DNA of 64,000 nucleotides from Mytilus edulis (taxonomy: Eukaryota; Mollusca; Bivalvia; Mytilida; Mytilidae): positions 25,891,386-25,955,385 of the forward strand of contig NC_092348.1 in the NCBI RefSeq assembly GCF_963676685.1. Reading direction: 5' to 3'. Both the position numbers and the translations under genes were made by a program. Numbering within the stretch: position 1 is the first letter of the stretch; each line of letters begins with the position of its first letter. The notes under the pieces are model-generated. The model was not told where the DNA came from and did not search any database. It was given only the letters and a program-made list of their open reading frames with translations. Of this stretch, positions 10,344 through 21,744 are shown piece by piece.

Positions 10344-13300
10344 ATGTCAAATACGGGTCATAGTCCTGTACCACGTGACCGCGATGCAGGCAATAAAATA
10401 TATAACTCTAAACTCGTTCTTACAAAACTCAAAACAGCTATAATCTCAGGACAAAAGAATGCCTCTAAAACAGTTTCACTGCAAGAATATCATGAATCTT
10501 CTAAGCTACCGACGGGACGATATGATGATAAAGTCTTTAGCTCGATTGTTTGTCTTACAAAAATCCACAATGATAAAATTACCGAAAACTCGGACCAAAA
10601 CCATGCTTCAAAAACAGTAACACCAATACTGCAAACTGGTTCTAACATGCAGACAGGACAAAATAGGGATCAAATGCTTAACCCTGTGGTTTGCCTCGCT
10701 AAGATCGACACAAATAAAGTATCAGAAAACCCAAAACAGGAGCATGCTTCAAAAACGGAAACGCGTATACTGCAAAATAGTTCAAACCTGCAGACAGGAC
10801 AAAATGGGAATAAAACGCTTAACCTTAACCCTGTGGTTTGCCTTGCTAAGATTGACACAAATGAAGTTACGAAAAAATCAGAACAAAGGCATGCTTCAAA
10901 AACAGAAACGCCCAAACTGCAAAAAAGCTTAAACATGCAGACAGGAAAACATGGGGACAAACTGATTAACCCAGTGGTATGTCTTGCTAAAATCAACACT
11001 GATATAATAACGAAAAAGTCCAAACAAACACATGCTTCCAAAACAGTAACGCCAATACTGCAAAATAGTTCAAACTTGCAGACCGTACAACATAGTGATA
11101 ACATTTTTGATGCCATGGTTAGTCTTACTAGAATCAACACTGATGAAATTCCGGAAAAGTCAAAACAAACGTATGCTTCAAAAACAGTAACGCCAATGCA
11201 AGAAAATGTTTCTAATCTGAAGACAGGACAAAATGATGATAAAATGTTCAATTCGGTAGTTTGTCTCACTAACATTAAAGCGAATGAAGTCTCAAACATT
11301 TCTGAACAAACAGTTTCATCACAACCAGAAGTACACGAGCTACAAGATGGTCCTAATCTGCAGACAGGACAATTTAGAGACAAAATGTTTAGTTCTGTAG
11401 TGTGTCTCTCTAAAATCAAACATACTGAGAGGTCAGGAATAAAATCTTTTCCCACGGACATACTACCGACGGTCAATTTAGAGTCAATGCCTATTCCCAG
11501 CATAGAAAATAATCTCAAAGATGTAAAGTACATTCCAAAAGGCAGAACCAAGTCACCTAAACGACAAATAGAAAATGTAGATCCTAAACTTTACAATTCA
11601 GTGGTATTTCTGAACAGAATCGAAGTCAATGATAAATTAGAAAATAATCTTTCGAAAGGAAAGTCGATAAAAAGGCTTATCGAGTCGAAATCGAAAAGTC
11701 GGCCAATAAGGATAAACATCGATAACAAAATGAAACATAAAAAGTTAAAACCGAGATTGAAGCTCGACAATTTAGCGTCTAAAATACTAAAATCAAATGA
11801 CTCCACAAAACAAGGACTTCCAAAAGCTACACGCAAAGCAATCGAATTGCATGATCATAGCGACATAACTAAACCCGATATAATATCCGAAACAATCGAT
11901 AAAGACGATATAACAAAGGCATCCAAAACGGACGAAACGCCCATGACAAACAATCTAAATGATTCATCTGATATAATCCAACTAGATGATTCATTCGAGA
12001 TAAATATATCCGATGACAACCAATCAAATGTTTCATCTGAGATCAGCCAGCCAAATGATTCATACGGGATAAACCAACCAGATGATTCGTCCGAAAAAAT
12101 TCAGTCAAAAGATTCACCCGAGATAATCCACTCAGACGATTCATCCGAGATAATCCACTCAGACGATTCACCCGAGATAATCCGACAAGATGATTCAGTC
12201 GAAATAATCCAGTCCGGTGATTTAGTAAAAATAATCGAATCAGAAGATTCACCCGAGATAATCCAACAAAACAATTTACCCAAGATAATCATACCAGATG
12301 ATTTACCCGATATAATCCACTCAGACGATTCACCAAAGATAACCCGACAAGATGATTCAATCGAAATAATCCAGTCAGATGATTCAGTTGAGATAATCCA
12401 ATCAGACGGTTCACCCGCGATCAACCAACAACTAGAAACTATAGAGATATTCAAACGAGCTGATTTATATAAGACAAATGAAGCAGGAGATACATGTAGG
12501 GCATCCCAATCACAGGATACACCAATCATAATTGAACTAGACGATTCTTCAGACAGACCAGATAATACATCCGGGGTATTCGAATCAGACGAACCAGTAG
12601 TAGAAATACAAATGAGTAATACAACTGAAACGGACCCTAAAATTAACATCAGCCTAAAAGACCAACCAACTGGTTCTACCAGAGCAATCCAATCGAGTAA
12701 GGCAAGCGATTCATCTGAATCACTCCAATTATTTGAAAAAATCAAACCAATGTGTGGAAAGCACACAGTCGCCACGAATGATACAAAACCAACAACTAAA
12801 CCTGCAGATTCAACCGGAAGTGATGGAAAATCCACCCGTAAAATATTTGTTTGTGATATTTGCAATAAAAAACTTCGTGATCCACGTTCATTTAGGTACC
12901 ACATGCAAAGACACCGTGGAGTTACTAAATTTGTTTGTAATATTTGTAACAAAGATTTTGCAGCTAAAAATGCTTTGGAAAAACATAAACAAACACACGA
13001 TGGTATTAAACCCTTTCAGTGCCTTACATGCAACAAGAGCTTCTCCCAAAAGGTCAACTTACAAACGCATGAAAGGATCCATTCGGGGATTAAACCATTT
13101 AAATGTGAATATTGTGATAAAGCATTTGGCCGGAAGCATCATTTAGATGTCCACGTGATGACACATACTGGCGAACGTTCTTGCAAATGCACCGTATGCG
13201 ACAAAGCATTTATAGATAAAAGCCACTTGAGAGTACACATGCGCGTTCATACTGGGGAAAAGCCTTATAAGTGTACTTTATGCTCTAAGAGTTTCAGCAG

Positions 13301-14609
13301 GCTCGGTTCTTTTAAAGACCACAAGTCCATCCACACCGGCGACAAGCCATACTCCTGTGATATTTGCTCAATGACTTTCAGATTGCAAATAGCGTTGAAC
13401 ACCCATAAGGGAACACATGCAGAGAAAAACAGTGTTACTTGCAAACACTGTGGAAAAGGTTTTAAACACATCAGTTACATGAGAAAACATATCTCTGAAA
13501 TGCATATAGGATTTAGAAAGCACATTTGCAAACTATGCGATAAAACATTTAAAAGAGCGTACCATTTAAAATATCATATGATGGTGCATTATGGCATCAA
13601 ACCGTATCAGTGTGAACAATGTGGAAGAAAATTCAGTGACAAAAAGAAATTGAAAGAACACATTTGGCTGCACACTGGTGAAAAACCCCATCAATGTACC
13701 TACTGTGACAAAAAATTTCGATTGAGAACGGTTTTAAAACATCATATCTATACACATACCAAGGAACGGCCTCTTAAGTGCACTGTTTGTAATAAAGGCT
13801 TCACTTTGTCATTTAATTTGAAGAATCATATGAATATTCATACTGGTGAACGCCCATATAATTGTAAACTGTGTGGAATGACCTTCGTTTTCAACCATCT
13901 AAGGAAACATTTACGCTTTCATTGTAAAATGCGGAACAGCAGTGAAAATACTAATGACAAATCACTTGACGGAGGTGCGTCTGCGTCAGAGAAAAATAAA
14001 ATGACAACCGGGCATAAAGATCGTAAAGGTCGTGCTACGGAAAAGGGAACACAAACCTACGTCTGCAACGTTTGTAACAAAGAACTTAGAACTAGTGTAG
14101 ATCTGCGTGTTCACACAAGAACGCATACAGGCGAACGTCCTTTCCAATGTGTTATTTGCAAAAAATCATTTATGCGAAATTCAGAATTGAAAGAACATAC
14201 CAAACGACATTCTCAGTCGGCAGTGGCGCGACCTTGGTCATGTGATGTGTGTCAGAAAACATTTGCTTATAAATCTATACTAAATAAACACATGATGGTT
14301 CATACGGGCGACAGGCCATATAAATGTGAAGAATGTGGACAGGATTTTGTGTTCGAGGCCTCATTAACGAGTCATTATAGAAATCATGCTGGCATCAAGC
14401 CTTATAAATGCAGTCACTGCGAGAAGATGTTCATTACTTTATCTCAATTAAAAAGGCACGAATTTATCCATACTGGCCTTAAACCACACTCCTGTGATCA
14501 ATGCGAAAAATCATTCGGTAGAAAGGATCAACTGAAATCACATAAGCATAAAGTTCATTCAAAAAGTAAGTGTTTAGCCAAGAAAAAAGAACAAAAGGAC
14601 GATTGTTAA
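10344..14609 (+). CDS. C2H2 zinc-finger protein, 19 fingers, with long repetitive N-terminus
   Basis: An intronless frame of 1421 residues. The first ATG after an in-frame stop is 10344. Residues ~19-426 hold about nine copies of a ~50-residue repeat with the core 'DKMFNSVVCLTKI'. Residues 541-698 hold seventeen 9-residue units such as VEIIQSDDS, and an isolated IIIELDDSSD follows. Fingers 1-13 run from about residue 833 to 1194, then a ~40-residue Ser/Lys-rich linker, then fingers 14-19 to about 1404. Most have C-x2-C-x12-H-x3-H and TGE(K/R)P-like linkers; finger 8 has H-x4-H and finger 13 is one residue short. This architecture implies a nuclear, sequence-specific DNA-binding regulator. No KRAB, BTB, ZAD or SCAN domain is visible. 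It is paralogous to the gene at 47718-49055. AATAAA signals follow 150-170 bp after the stop. Function is inferred from the family only; the target is unknown. Confidence 0.93.
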   Translation: MSNTGHSPVPRDRDAGNKIYNSKLVLTKLKTAIISGQKNASKTVSLQEYHESSKLPTGRYDDKVFSSIVCLTKIHNDKITENSDQNHASKTVTPILQTGSNMQTGQNRDQMLNPVVCLAKIDTNKVSENPKQEHASKTETRILQNSSNLQTGQNGNKTLNLNPVVCLAKIDTNEVTKKSEQRHASKTETPKLQKSLNMQTGKHGDKLINPVVCLAKINTDIITKKSKQTHASKTVTPILQNSSNLQTVQHSDNIFDAMVSLTRINTDEIPEKSKQTYASKTVTPMQENVSNLKTGQNDDKMFNSVVCLTNIKANEVSNISEQTVSSQPEVHELQDGPNLQTGQFRDKMFSSVVCLSKIKHTERSGIKSFPTDILPTVNLESMPIPSIENNLKDVKYIPKGRTKSPKRQIENVDPKLYNSVVFLNRIEVNDKLENNLSKGKSIKRLIESKSKSRPIRINIDNKMKHKKLKPRLKLDNLASKILKSNDSTKQGLPKATRKAIELHDHSDITKPDIISETIDKDDITKASKTDETPMTNNLNDSSDIIQLDDSFEINISDDNQSNVSSEISQPNDSYGINQPDDSSEKIQSKDSPEIIHSDDSSEIIHSDDSPEIIRQDDSVEIIQSGDLVKIIESEDSPEIIQQNNLPKIIIPDDLPDIIHSDDSPKITRQDDSIEIIQSDDSVEIIQSDGSPAINQQLETIEIFKRADLYKTNEAGDTCRASQSQDTPIIIELDDSSDRPDNTSGVFESDEPVVEIQMSNTTETDPKINISLKDQPTGSTRAIQSSKASDSSESLQLFEKIKPMCGKHTVATNDTKPTTKPADSTGSDGKSTRKIFVCDICNKKLRDPRSFRYHMQRHRGVTKFVCNICNKDFAAKNALEKHKQTHDGIKPFQCLTCNKSFSQKVNLQTHERIHSGIKPFKCEYCDKAFGRKHHLDVHVMTHTGERSCKCTVCDKAFIDKSHLRVHMRVHTGEKPYKCTLCSKSFSRLGSFKDHKSIHTGDKPYSCDICSMTFRLQIALNTHKGTHAEKNSVTCKHCGKGFKHISYMRKHISEMHIGFRKHICKLCDKTFKRAYHLKYHMMVHYGIKPYQCEQCGRKFSDKKKLKEHIWLHTGEKPHQCTYCDKKFRLRTVLKHHIYTHTKERPLKCTVCNKGFTLSFNLKNHMNIHTGERPYNCKLCGMTFVFNHLRKHLRFHCKMRNSSENTNDKSLDGGASASEKNKMTTGHKDRKGRATEKGTQTYVCNVCNKELRTSVDLRVHTRTHTGERPFQCVICKKSFMRNSELKEHTKRHSQSAVARPWSCDVCQKTFAYKSILNKHMMVHTGDRPYKCEECGQDFVFEASLTSHYRNHAGIKPYKCSHCEKMFITLSQLKRHEFIHTGLKPHSCDQCEKSFGRKDQLKSHKHKVHSKSKCLAKKKEQKDDC
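10398..11622 (+). repeat. Coding ~150-bp repeat (about 50 residues) in zinc-finger gene 1
   Basis: The core (D/N)K(M/L)(F/L)N.VVCL.KI recurs about nine times, separated by 'HASKT(E/V)TP.LQN.SNLQTGQ' spacers. Nucleotide identity among the middle copies is high, which indicates duplication within the gene. The function of the repeat is unknown. Confidence 0.85.
11964..12437 (+). repeat. Coding 27-bp repeat (9 residues, 17 units) in zinc-finger gene 1
   Basis: Units include SSDIIQLDD, SPEIIHSDD, SVEIIQSDD, LVKIIESED, LPKIIIPDD and SIEIIQSDD; one 5-residue insertion follows unit 2. Many units have a hydrophobic core followed by acidic/Ser residues, as in SUMO-interacting motifs. Confidence 0.9.
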
Positions 14610-14758
14610 TCTTGCTTGATTTCTTGAAGACATTGCCATTGAAAAATACGATTTTGTTTCTGCAAATGAATAATGAAATAACAACAAGTGCATGTTTTAT
14701 CAAAATTTGTAAATATTTTTAGCAATACTTGATATTGTTAAAATTTAAATGTAGAAAA

Positions 14759-14780
14759 AATAAAGGTTTTAAAAAATAAA
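14759..14780 (+). terminator. Two AATAAA polyadenylation signals of zinc-finger gene 1
   Basis: AATAAA at 14759-14764 and again at 14775-14780, about 150-170 bp after the stop codon at 14607-14609. Confidence 0.7.
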
Positions 14781-14924
14781 ATGTGCAAAACATATATATA
14801 TGTCCATTGAAAAACGACACATGCTACTGCACAGGGAGTATATTTCTCTTTCTTAACTTAAAATGTACCTCGAGCAAAAGTCAGGTAAGCATATAGGACA
14901 ATGTTGAAAATGAACAGGTACGTA

Positions 14925-15153
14925 AGGGACGACATCAAAAGTTCAATGAAGGATAAAAAACTTAATTCAAATAGTTTTTTCACTGACCCCCCTACCCCCC
15001 TATTTACTTAATTTTAGAAAAATTGATTGACACATATGGATATATGTAAAAATCAATGTCGGATAACCAAATCTTGCAGCAGTTCAATCCCCCCACCCCC
15101 AAACTATTTGAATTAAGTTTTTTATCTTACATTGATTTTTTGATGTCATCCCT
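14925..15153. mobile_element. Harbinger-like MITE, copy 1
   Basis: Ends GGGACGACATCAAAAGTTCA and its inverse form a ~50-bp terminal inverted repeat extending through the 'AAAAAACTTAATTCAAATAG' segment. TAA lies on both sides (TAA target duplications are typical of PIF/Harbinger). C-runs and a small inner palindrome around ACATATGGATATATGT occupy the middle. A second copy is at 24892-25113. Confidence 0.7.
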
Positions 15154-15249
15154 AATGTTTTCCACAATGTTGAGTTTTCTTTGTAATGTGTTGTGTTTTG
15201 AAGCTGTTGATTGTTGCCTATAAGTACATATAAATTTATGTTTGAAAAT

Positions 15250-15552
15250 AAGAATATGCGTGATGATTGCCTATGAGACAACTCTTCACCAGAGACCAAA
15301 TGTCATAGAATTTTGCAACCATAGGTCACCATACGGGCATCAACAATGAGCAAAACCCATACCGTATAGTCCGTTATAATAGCCCAAGAAATGATAAATG
15401 TTAAGCAATTCAAATGAGAAAACTGAAGGCCTGATATTTATTTACAAAATAATGACCCAAAAAAAAGATATTCGGCGCCAGAAGACAGCCACTGAATTAC
15501 AGATCCCCGACTTGGGAAAATCACGTACAGAATGAGGCGGAATTAAACAAAT
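15250..15552 (+). repeat. Dispersed mussel repeat A, full-length-like copy
   Basis: Starts near 'GATTGCCTATGAGACAACTC' and ends near 'GAGGCGGAATTAAAC'. Collinear with copies at 20705-21020 and 21745-22030. I recognise this as a common mussel dispersed repeat. Confidence 0.75.
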
Positions 15553-16336
15553 AAGTAAATGCCAAACTAGTCGGTTTCCCGGCCGTTATTGAAATTCTTG
15601 ACAATACTTAATATTTGTTTATTCTGAAGCATACTGAATATTTTACGGAGGGTACCAACCTAATGCCAAACCCTCCCCCTAACCTGAAATTCAGTTGGAA
15701 CGGGTATGCTTTATCTTAGATTGTACATTTTGTTCATTGCCATCTTTGTATTTTCTCCCCGCATTTAGATAAACAAATGCTAAAACAGGAAGCATATTTC
15801 GCTAAGTTAACGCAAGAAATCGATTGATTAACAATAGCTTGTATATGTCCGGGAACAAGCAAAAAAAATAAATTTAGATTTATATGTGTCATTCGACAAA
15901 TTATTATTTTCATATAGATGCATCGGGCAGACAATATTCTATGAAAGTTTTAATGATGGAAGATGATGGTAAAACTAACAAAACATGAATAAATTATTGG
16001 AAATACAGATTTATCGCAATCGATTATTACCGATGATATGCCGTTCTATCACACAAGTATTTCATTTTTCCAAAGCTGGTTCGACGTGATTATTATAATC
16101 CACCCGGAACACTCAAACAAGCTTCCATTAGCGAGACTATTTGAAAGGTCTCCTAACATCATGTAGATAAAACTATGAATGGAAGTGGACATCAAACAGC
16201 CGAAGGCCACCATTGGGTATTCAACACACTGAGAAAATATCTCGCCATGAGACGGGCTTTAGCGGCCTCTAAAAAAAATTATGTGTACTATTTCAGCGTA
16301 CAGAAACGTCATACTAGCTTAACTCCTAAACATGTA
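15553..16336. other. Intergenic sequence with a fragment of dispersed repeat B
   Basis: At 16175-16260 the phrase 'CAGCCGAAGGCCACCATTGG' with its flanks matches repeat B copies at 37660-37760 and, inverted, 28320-28490 and 44720-44810. Nothing else recognised. Confidence 0.5.
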
Positions 16337-16636
16337 AGTAGGAGTAGGTCCGGTAAGGGCCGATTTTGGCCTCAAATTTCAGGTTCATCTAACGAAAGTT
16401 TTTGAACACTTTTTAAACACTTAAGTGTCTATTTCAATTGATTCGATTAGTTTATGTGACAGATTTTAACTGATTTAGTCATTAAAAACGCTCTGATTCA
16501 AGCTAAATATGAAAAAGCTATCAAATATCCCCAAAAACGTCACTTTTCAGATGGTTTTTGTCAAAAATGAAAGTGGCCGCATCCGTGTTCATCCTCAACC
16601 TTTATATATGTTTTGTATTATCATCAAATACAACTT

Positions 16637-18043
16637 AGGTAGCAATACACAGTTAGGAAAAAAACTTAAAATTGACACTCATAATTTTTAAACACCCTCT
16701 TTCTCCCCCTGTCTAACAAAGAAGGCTTTATTTGTGTGTTATACATGTATATACTTGTAGAAAGAGAATCTTCCATAGATTTGATTTCTAATGGTCATAA
16801 GGGTGAAATATAATCCCTTTTGGGTGTAACCATGGCAACAATCTGCATTTCTTAGATACAAAATATAGCAAAAAAGGGGGGTGAACATGTCACAAAAGTC
16901 TCCAAAATTTGGTCTAAAGGAAAATTTCAATGAATTACAGTGATACCTTTCCTGAATCCATAGGTTTATATCTATCAAGTGGTCCAAAAAAAATCATATG
17001 TCTTCCTGCTCGTTTTTCCATAAAATTGAATTGAAAAGATCGAGCGCAAAATCTTTGTTGATAAACACTACAATAATTTATGGACCTATGAACGGTACGG
17101 ATAGGAAAATACGGACTGTCAATCATTGAAATGGCCTATAAAACATGTTAAAATCAATCTAAATGTTCATATAAACCCACTAAGAAGGCTATATTATTCT
17201 TCAATTATCTAAAAATCAATTTTATTGTACAAAAACTTTCATATTTAAAAAATTCACAGGGGCCATAATGCGAAACTAAACTTCTAACTGTGTATTGCTA
17301 CCTTAAGGATTAACATTTTTTTTCCCAATTCCACTTTAAATGGATTTCTGTTTTCTACTAGTTAAAACGAGCATTTTCGCCTGCTTGTTTTGAAAATCGG
17401 TTCAGAAATAAATATTTTATGAAGGTTAGCAGTTGACACTGAAATGCAACAAAAAAGTGATTTTATGAAACATGCCATGTCAAAGTACATTTTCTCCTTT
17501 TTTAGTCAATTTTCTAAAACTATACCTTCTAAGCCTGTCTTTCCTTGTTTAAAAACCTAAAATAACCTTAACAGTAGACAACTTTTACAAGTTAAAGCTA
17601 TTTTAAAGCTCTAGAATGTCAATTTTGTTGTGTATTACCATACCAAGGCCTTGGTTAAAATTTAGTCAATACTGAATTTATTTATAACAGCGTGGAAAAA
17701 ATTGGGCTTAATTCATGCTAAATTGTGACTTTATACTTGCTAAAATAATAAATTTGATTTAGTCGCATGAAAAAATATAAAGCGTTCCCTTCTAAGGTTT
17801 CTACATAACGCGCAATCTTCTTTTCCAAGGGGTAGCCAATAAAGTATCAATTAATAACGGAACCAAGTCTTTGTGTCAAAATGTCTATATTGGTTGCTAA
17901 GGACAATAAACAACAAAACTAACATATATTGGCATACTAAAGGTTGTTTCTCCCTTAAAATTGTATCTATAACCTAAATATCAATAGTTTTGTGGTATGT
18001 TTGTCTAAAAAAAAGGCAATAATTTGCTTTGTAAAATGCCATA
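16637..18043 (+). repeat. 1407-bp unit, copy 1 (inner element plus spacer)
   Basis: The first 669 bp (16637-17305) are an inner inverted-repeat element: AGGTAGCAATACACAGTTAG at the left and its inverse CTAACTGTGTATTGCTACCT at the right. The remaining 738 bp are a spacer. The small minus-strand frames inside (82 and 63 residues) recur in each copy but have no domain and are not called as genes. Confidence 0.9.
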
Positions 18044-19450
18044 AGGTAGCAATACACAGTTAGGAAAAAAACTTAAAATTGACACTCATAATTTTTAAAC
18101 ACCCTCTTTCTCCCCCTGTCTAACAAAGAAGGCTTTATTTGTGTGTTATACATGTATATACTTGTAGAAAGAGAATCTTCCATAGATTTGATTTCTAATG
18201 GTCATAAGGGTGAAATATAATCCCTTTTGGGTGTAACCATGGCAACAATCTGCATTTCTTAGATACAAAATATAGCAAAAAAGGGGGGTGAACATGTCAC
18301 AAAAGTCTCCAAAATTTGGTCTAAAGGAAAATTTCAATGAATTACAGTGATACCTTTCCTGAATCCATAGGTTTATATCTATCAAGTGGTCCAAAAAAAA
18401 TCATATGTCTTCCTGCTCGTTTTTCCATAAAATTGAATTGAAAAGATCGAGCGCAAAATCTTTGTTGATAAATACTACAATAATTTATGGACCTATGAAC
18501 GGTACGGATAGGAAAATACGGACTGTCAATCATTGAAATGGCCTATAAAACATGTTAAAATCAATCTAAATGTTCATATAAACCCACTAAGAAGGCTATA
18601 TTATTCTTCAATTATCTAAAAATCAATTTTATTGTACAAAAACTTTCATATTTAAAAAATTCACAGGGGCCATAATGCGAAACTAAACTTCTAACTGTGT
18701 ATTGCTACCTTAAGGATTAACATTTTTTTTCCCAATTCCACTTTAAATGGATTTCTGTTTTCTACTAGTTAAAACGAGCATTTTCGCCTGCTTGTTTTGA
18801 AAATCGGTTCAGAAATAAATATTTTATGAAGGTTAGCAGTTGACACTGAAATGCAACAAAAAAGTGATTTTATGAAACATGCCATGTCAAAGTACATTTT
18901 CTCCTTTTTTAGTCAATTTTCTAAAACTATACCTTCTAAGCCTGTCTTTCCTTGTTTAAAAACCTAAAATAACCTTAACAGTAGACAACTTTTACAAGTT
19001 AAAGCTATTTTAAAGCTCTAGAATGTCAATTTTGTTGTGTATTACCATACCAAGGCCTTGGTTAAAATTTAGTCAATACTGAATTTATTTATAACAGCGT
19101 GGAAAAAATTGGGCTTAATTCATGCTAAATTGTGACTTTATACTTGCTAAAATAATAAATTTGATTTAGTCGCATGAAAAAATATAAAGCGTTCCCTTCT
19201 AAGGTTTCTACATAACGCGCAATCTTCTTTTCCAAGGGGTAGCCAATAAAGTATCAATTAATAACGGAACCAAGTCTTTGTGTCAAAATGTCTATATTGG
19301 TTGCTAAGGACAATAAACAACAAAACTAACATATATTGGCATACTAAAGGTTGTTTCTCCCTTAAAATTGTATCTATAACCTAAATATCAATAGTTTTGT
19401 GGTATGTTTGTCTAAAAAAAAGGCAATAATTTGCTTTGTAAAATGCCATA
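18044..19450 (+). repeat. 1407-bp unit, copy 2
   Basis: Essentially identical to copy 1. I noticed one substitution (AAACACTAC in copies 1 and 3, AAATACTAC in copy 2, near 18472). The start is exactly 1407 bp after copy 1. Confidence 0.9.
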
Positions 19451-20119
19451 AGGTAGCAATACACAGTTAGGAAAAAAACTTAAAATTGACACTCATAATT
19501 TTTAAACACCCTCTTTCTCCCCCTGTCTAACAAAGAAGGCTTTATTTGTGTGTTATACATGTATATACTTGTAGAAAGAGAATCTTCCATAGATTTGATT
19601 TCTAATGGTCATAAGGGTGAAATATAATCCCTTTTGGGTGTAACCATGGCAACAATCTGCATTTCTTAGATACAAAATATAGCAAAAAAGGGGGGTGAAC
19701 ATGTCACAAAAGTCTCCAAAATTTGGTCTAAAGGAAAATTTCAATGAATTACAGTGATACCTTTCCTGAATCCATAGGTTTATATCTATCAAGTGGTCCA
19801 AAAAAAATCATATGTCTTCCTGCTCGTTTTTCCATAAAATTGAATTGAAAAGATCGAGCGCAAAATCTTTGTTGATAAACACTACAATAATTTATGGACC
19901 TATGAACGGTACGGATAGGAAAATACGGACTGTCAATCATTGAAATGGCCTATAAAACATGTTAAAATCAATCTAAATGTTCATATAAACCCACTAAGAA
20001 GGCTATATTATTCTTCAATTATCTAAAAATCAATTTTATTGTACAAAAACTTTCATATTTAAAAAATTCACAGGGGCCATAATGCGAAACTAAACTTCTA
20101 ACTGTGTATTGCTACCTTA
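19451..20119 (+). repeat. 1407-bp unit, copy 3, inner element only
   Basis: Holds the inner 669-bp inverted-repeat element and stops exactly at its right end (GCTACCTTA), without the spacer. The array is therefore element-spacer-element-spacer-element. Confidence 0.9.
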
Positions 20120-20704
20120 CATTTCAATATTATGAATGAACACGAATGCGGCCACTTTCATTTTAGACGGAAACCGTCTAAAAATTAACAAAAATGCTAA
20201 AATTTTGAAGATTTCAGTAATTTAGCATGACTTAATGATGCTAGAACGCGATATTTGTGCATAGTATTGTCAAAAACAGCTCATATTCATGTAACAGAAG
20301 CATTTTACTTTCTAAAATATAGCTTAAAGATTACATTTTCATAATTTTCTAAAACTGCTATATTTTGGGGCCAAAAAGGGGTCTTACCGAACCTACTCCT
20401 TTAAAAAACATACAAGACTAACAAAGGCCAGAAACTCGTGACTTGGGACAGGCGTAAAAATGAGGCGGGGTTAAACAATGTTTTATGAGATCTCAACCCA
20501 TTGTACATTCAAAGCAATATACATTGGTATTAAATATTGATGATACTAGTCTCGAACATTTCAAAACAAATTAAAATGCCTAGATAAAACACCTATCGAC
20601 ACATATAATCGCCTATCATTCGATGTTGTTTCTCATTGTTTGTTTGTCTTTTGTTGAAGTAAACAGTTGTTAGTGGTTGGTGAATAAAAACATATAATGA
20701 ATAA

Positions 20705-21020
20705 AGATTAGAAGATGTGGTATAATTGTCAATAAGACAACTCTCCGCCAGAGACTAAATGACAGAAGACAAATATAGGGTCACCGTACGGCGTCCAACA
20801 ATTAGCAAAACATAGACCGCAAAGTCAAATATAAAAGGCACCGAAATAAGAAATGTAAAACAATTCAAACTAGAAAACTGAAGGCCTGAATTATGAACAA
20901 AAAAATATTAAACGAAAAACAAATTTAAAATACAGCAACAAACGACAACCACTGAATTACATGAGTCTTGACCTGGGACGTGTATGTGCAGAATGTTGCG
21001 GGGTTGAACTAGTTGTAAGG
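20705..21020 (+). repeat. Dispersed mussel repeat A, copy
   Basis: Runs from 'GAAGATGTGGTATAATTGTC' to the 'TTGCGGGGTTGAAC' end, collinear with the copy at 21745-22030. The 300 bp before it (20403-20704) hold another fragment of the same repeat end ('AGGCGGGGTTAAACAATG' near 20465) and nothing else. Confidence 0.75.
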
Positions 21021-21744
21021 CGCACTAACCCTCCGTCTAACCTGGTAAAGTGATGAACCATAAAACAAAACTATAATCAAAGCACTGACGTACTACTACT
21101 TCGGATGACCCCAAGATCTGATGTCTGTCAAATAAATTGCACAGAATTTAATCTCCCTGTAGACTGTTTAGTAGAAATCACTTACATTGATATTCTTACG
21201 TTTTGTATCATATATTTGCATAAAATTGAATACTAGTATGATAATATATCGAACAGCTGATATCGAATGGGACAACTGAAAGAGAAAAGTATAAGGCACT
21301 GTCTAAATGCAAGAATATGAATTATATAAAATGTTCACAGTCCGATACAATGTCATACAGACGTCATATCGCGAATACATTCCTTTTCCAACACGTTCAA
21401 GAGTATATAAAAGTTCGATTTGACTTTGCATTCAAAGGGTACTAGGGCCAATTGCAACCTGACTCTATTTCATAATATCGACAAATCATACAAAATCTTT
21501 GCCTAGATTCACAGTAAAAGACATTGTTACATTGATAATGGAAATTCTAAAACAGATAATTAGACGCAAGTTATTTTAATGTCTGAATATTACACAAAAC
21601 CACAACTATGTCTTCAAAACTTTGAGTAATCTTGAATATAATTTCGAAAGAATTTAACGTAAAATTACACCTCAATGAAAAATGAATCAATATCCTGAAA
21701 CCATCGGTTACATGTACATTATAAATATATAGTCTATATGAAAA
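21021..21744. other. Intergenic sequence, nothing recognised
   Basis: AT-rich and without frames over 60 residues. Confidence 0.4.

Larger units (their letters stand above)
16337..20402. mobile_element. Outer inverted-repeat element containing a tandem triplication
   Basis: The left end AGTAGGAGTAGGTCCGGTAA (about 16337) is mirrored at the right by TTACCGAACCTACTCCTTTA (20383-20402). Further in, 'GAAAGTGGCCGCATCCGTGT' near 16570 is mirrored near 20130-20155. A third copy of the same end, at 31010-31066, shows this is a repeat family. The arms are ~300 bp on the left and ~285 bp on the right. The 3.48 kb between them is the 1407-bp unit array. No transposase frame is present. Confidence 0.65.

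Noticed and set aside
10670-12952. Long minus-strand frames (293 and 283 residues) under zinc-finger gene 1
   Set aside because: They are antisense shadows of the in-phase coding repeats: a 27-bp and a ~150-bp repeat in multiples of three keep all frames open.
16739-19940. Repeated 82- and 63-residue minus-strand frames in the 1407-bp units
   Set aside because: They are identical in each copy simply because the copies are near-identical. No domain, and they sit inside a non-coding inverted-repeat element.
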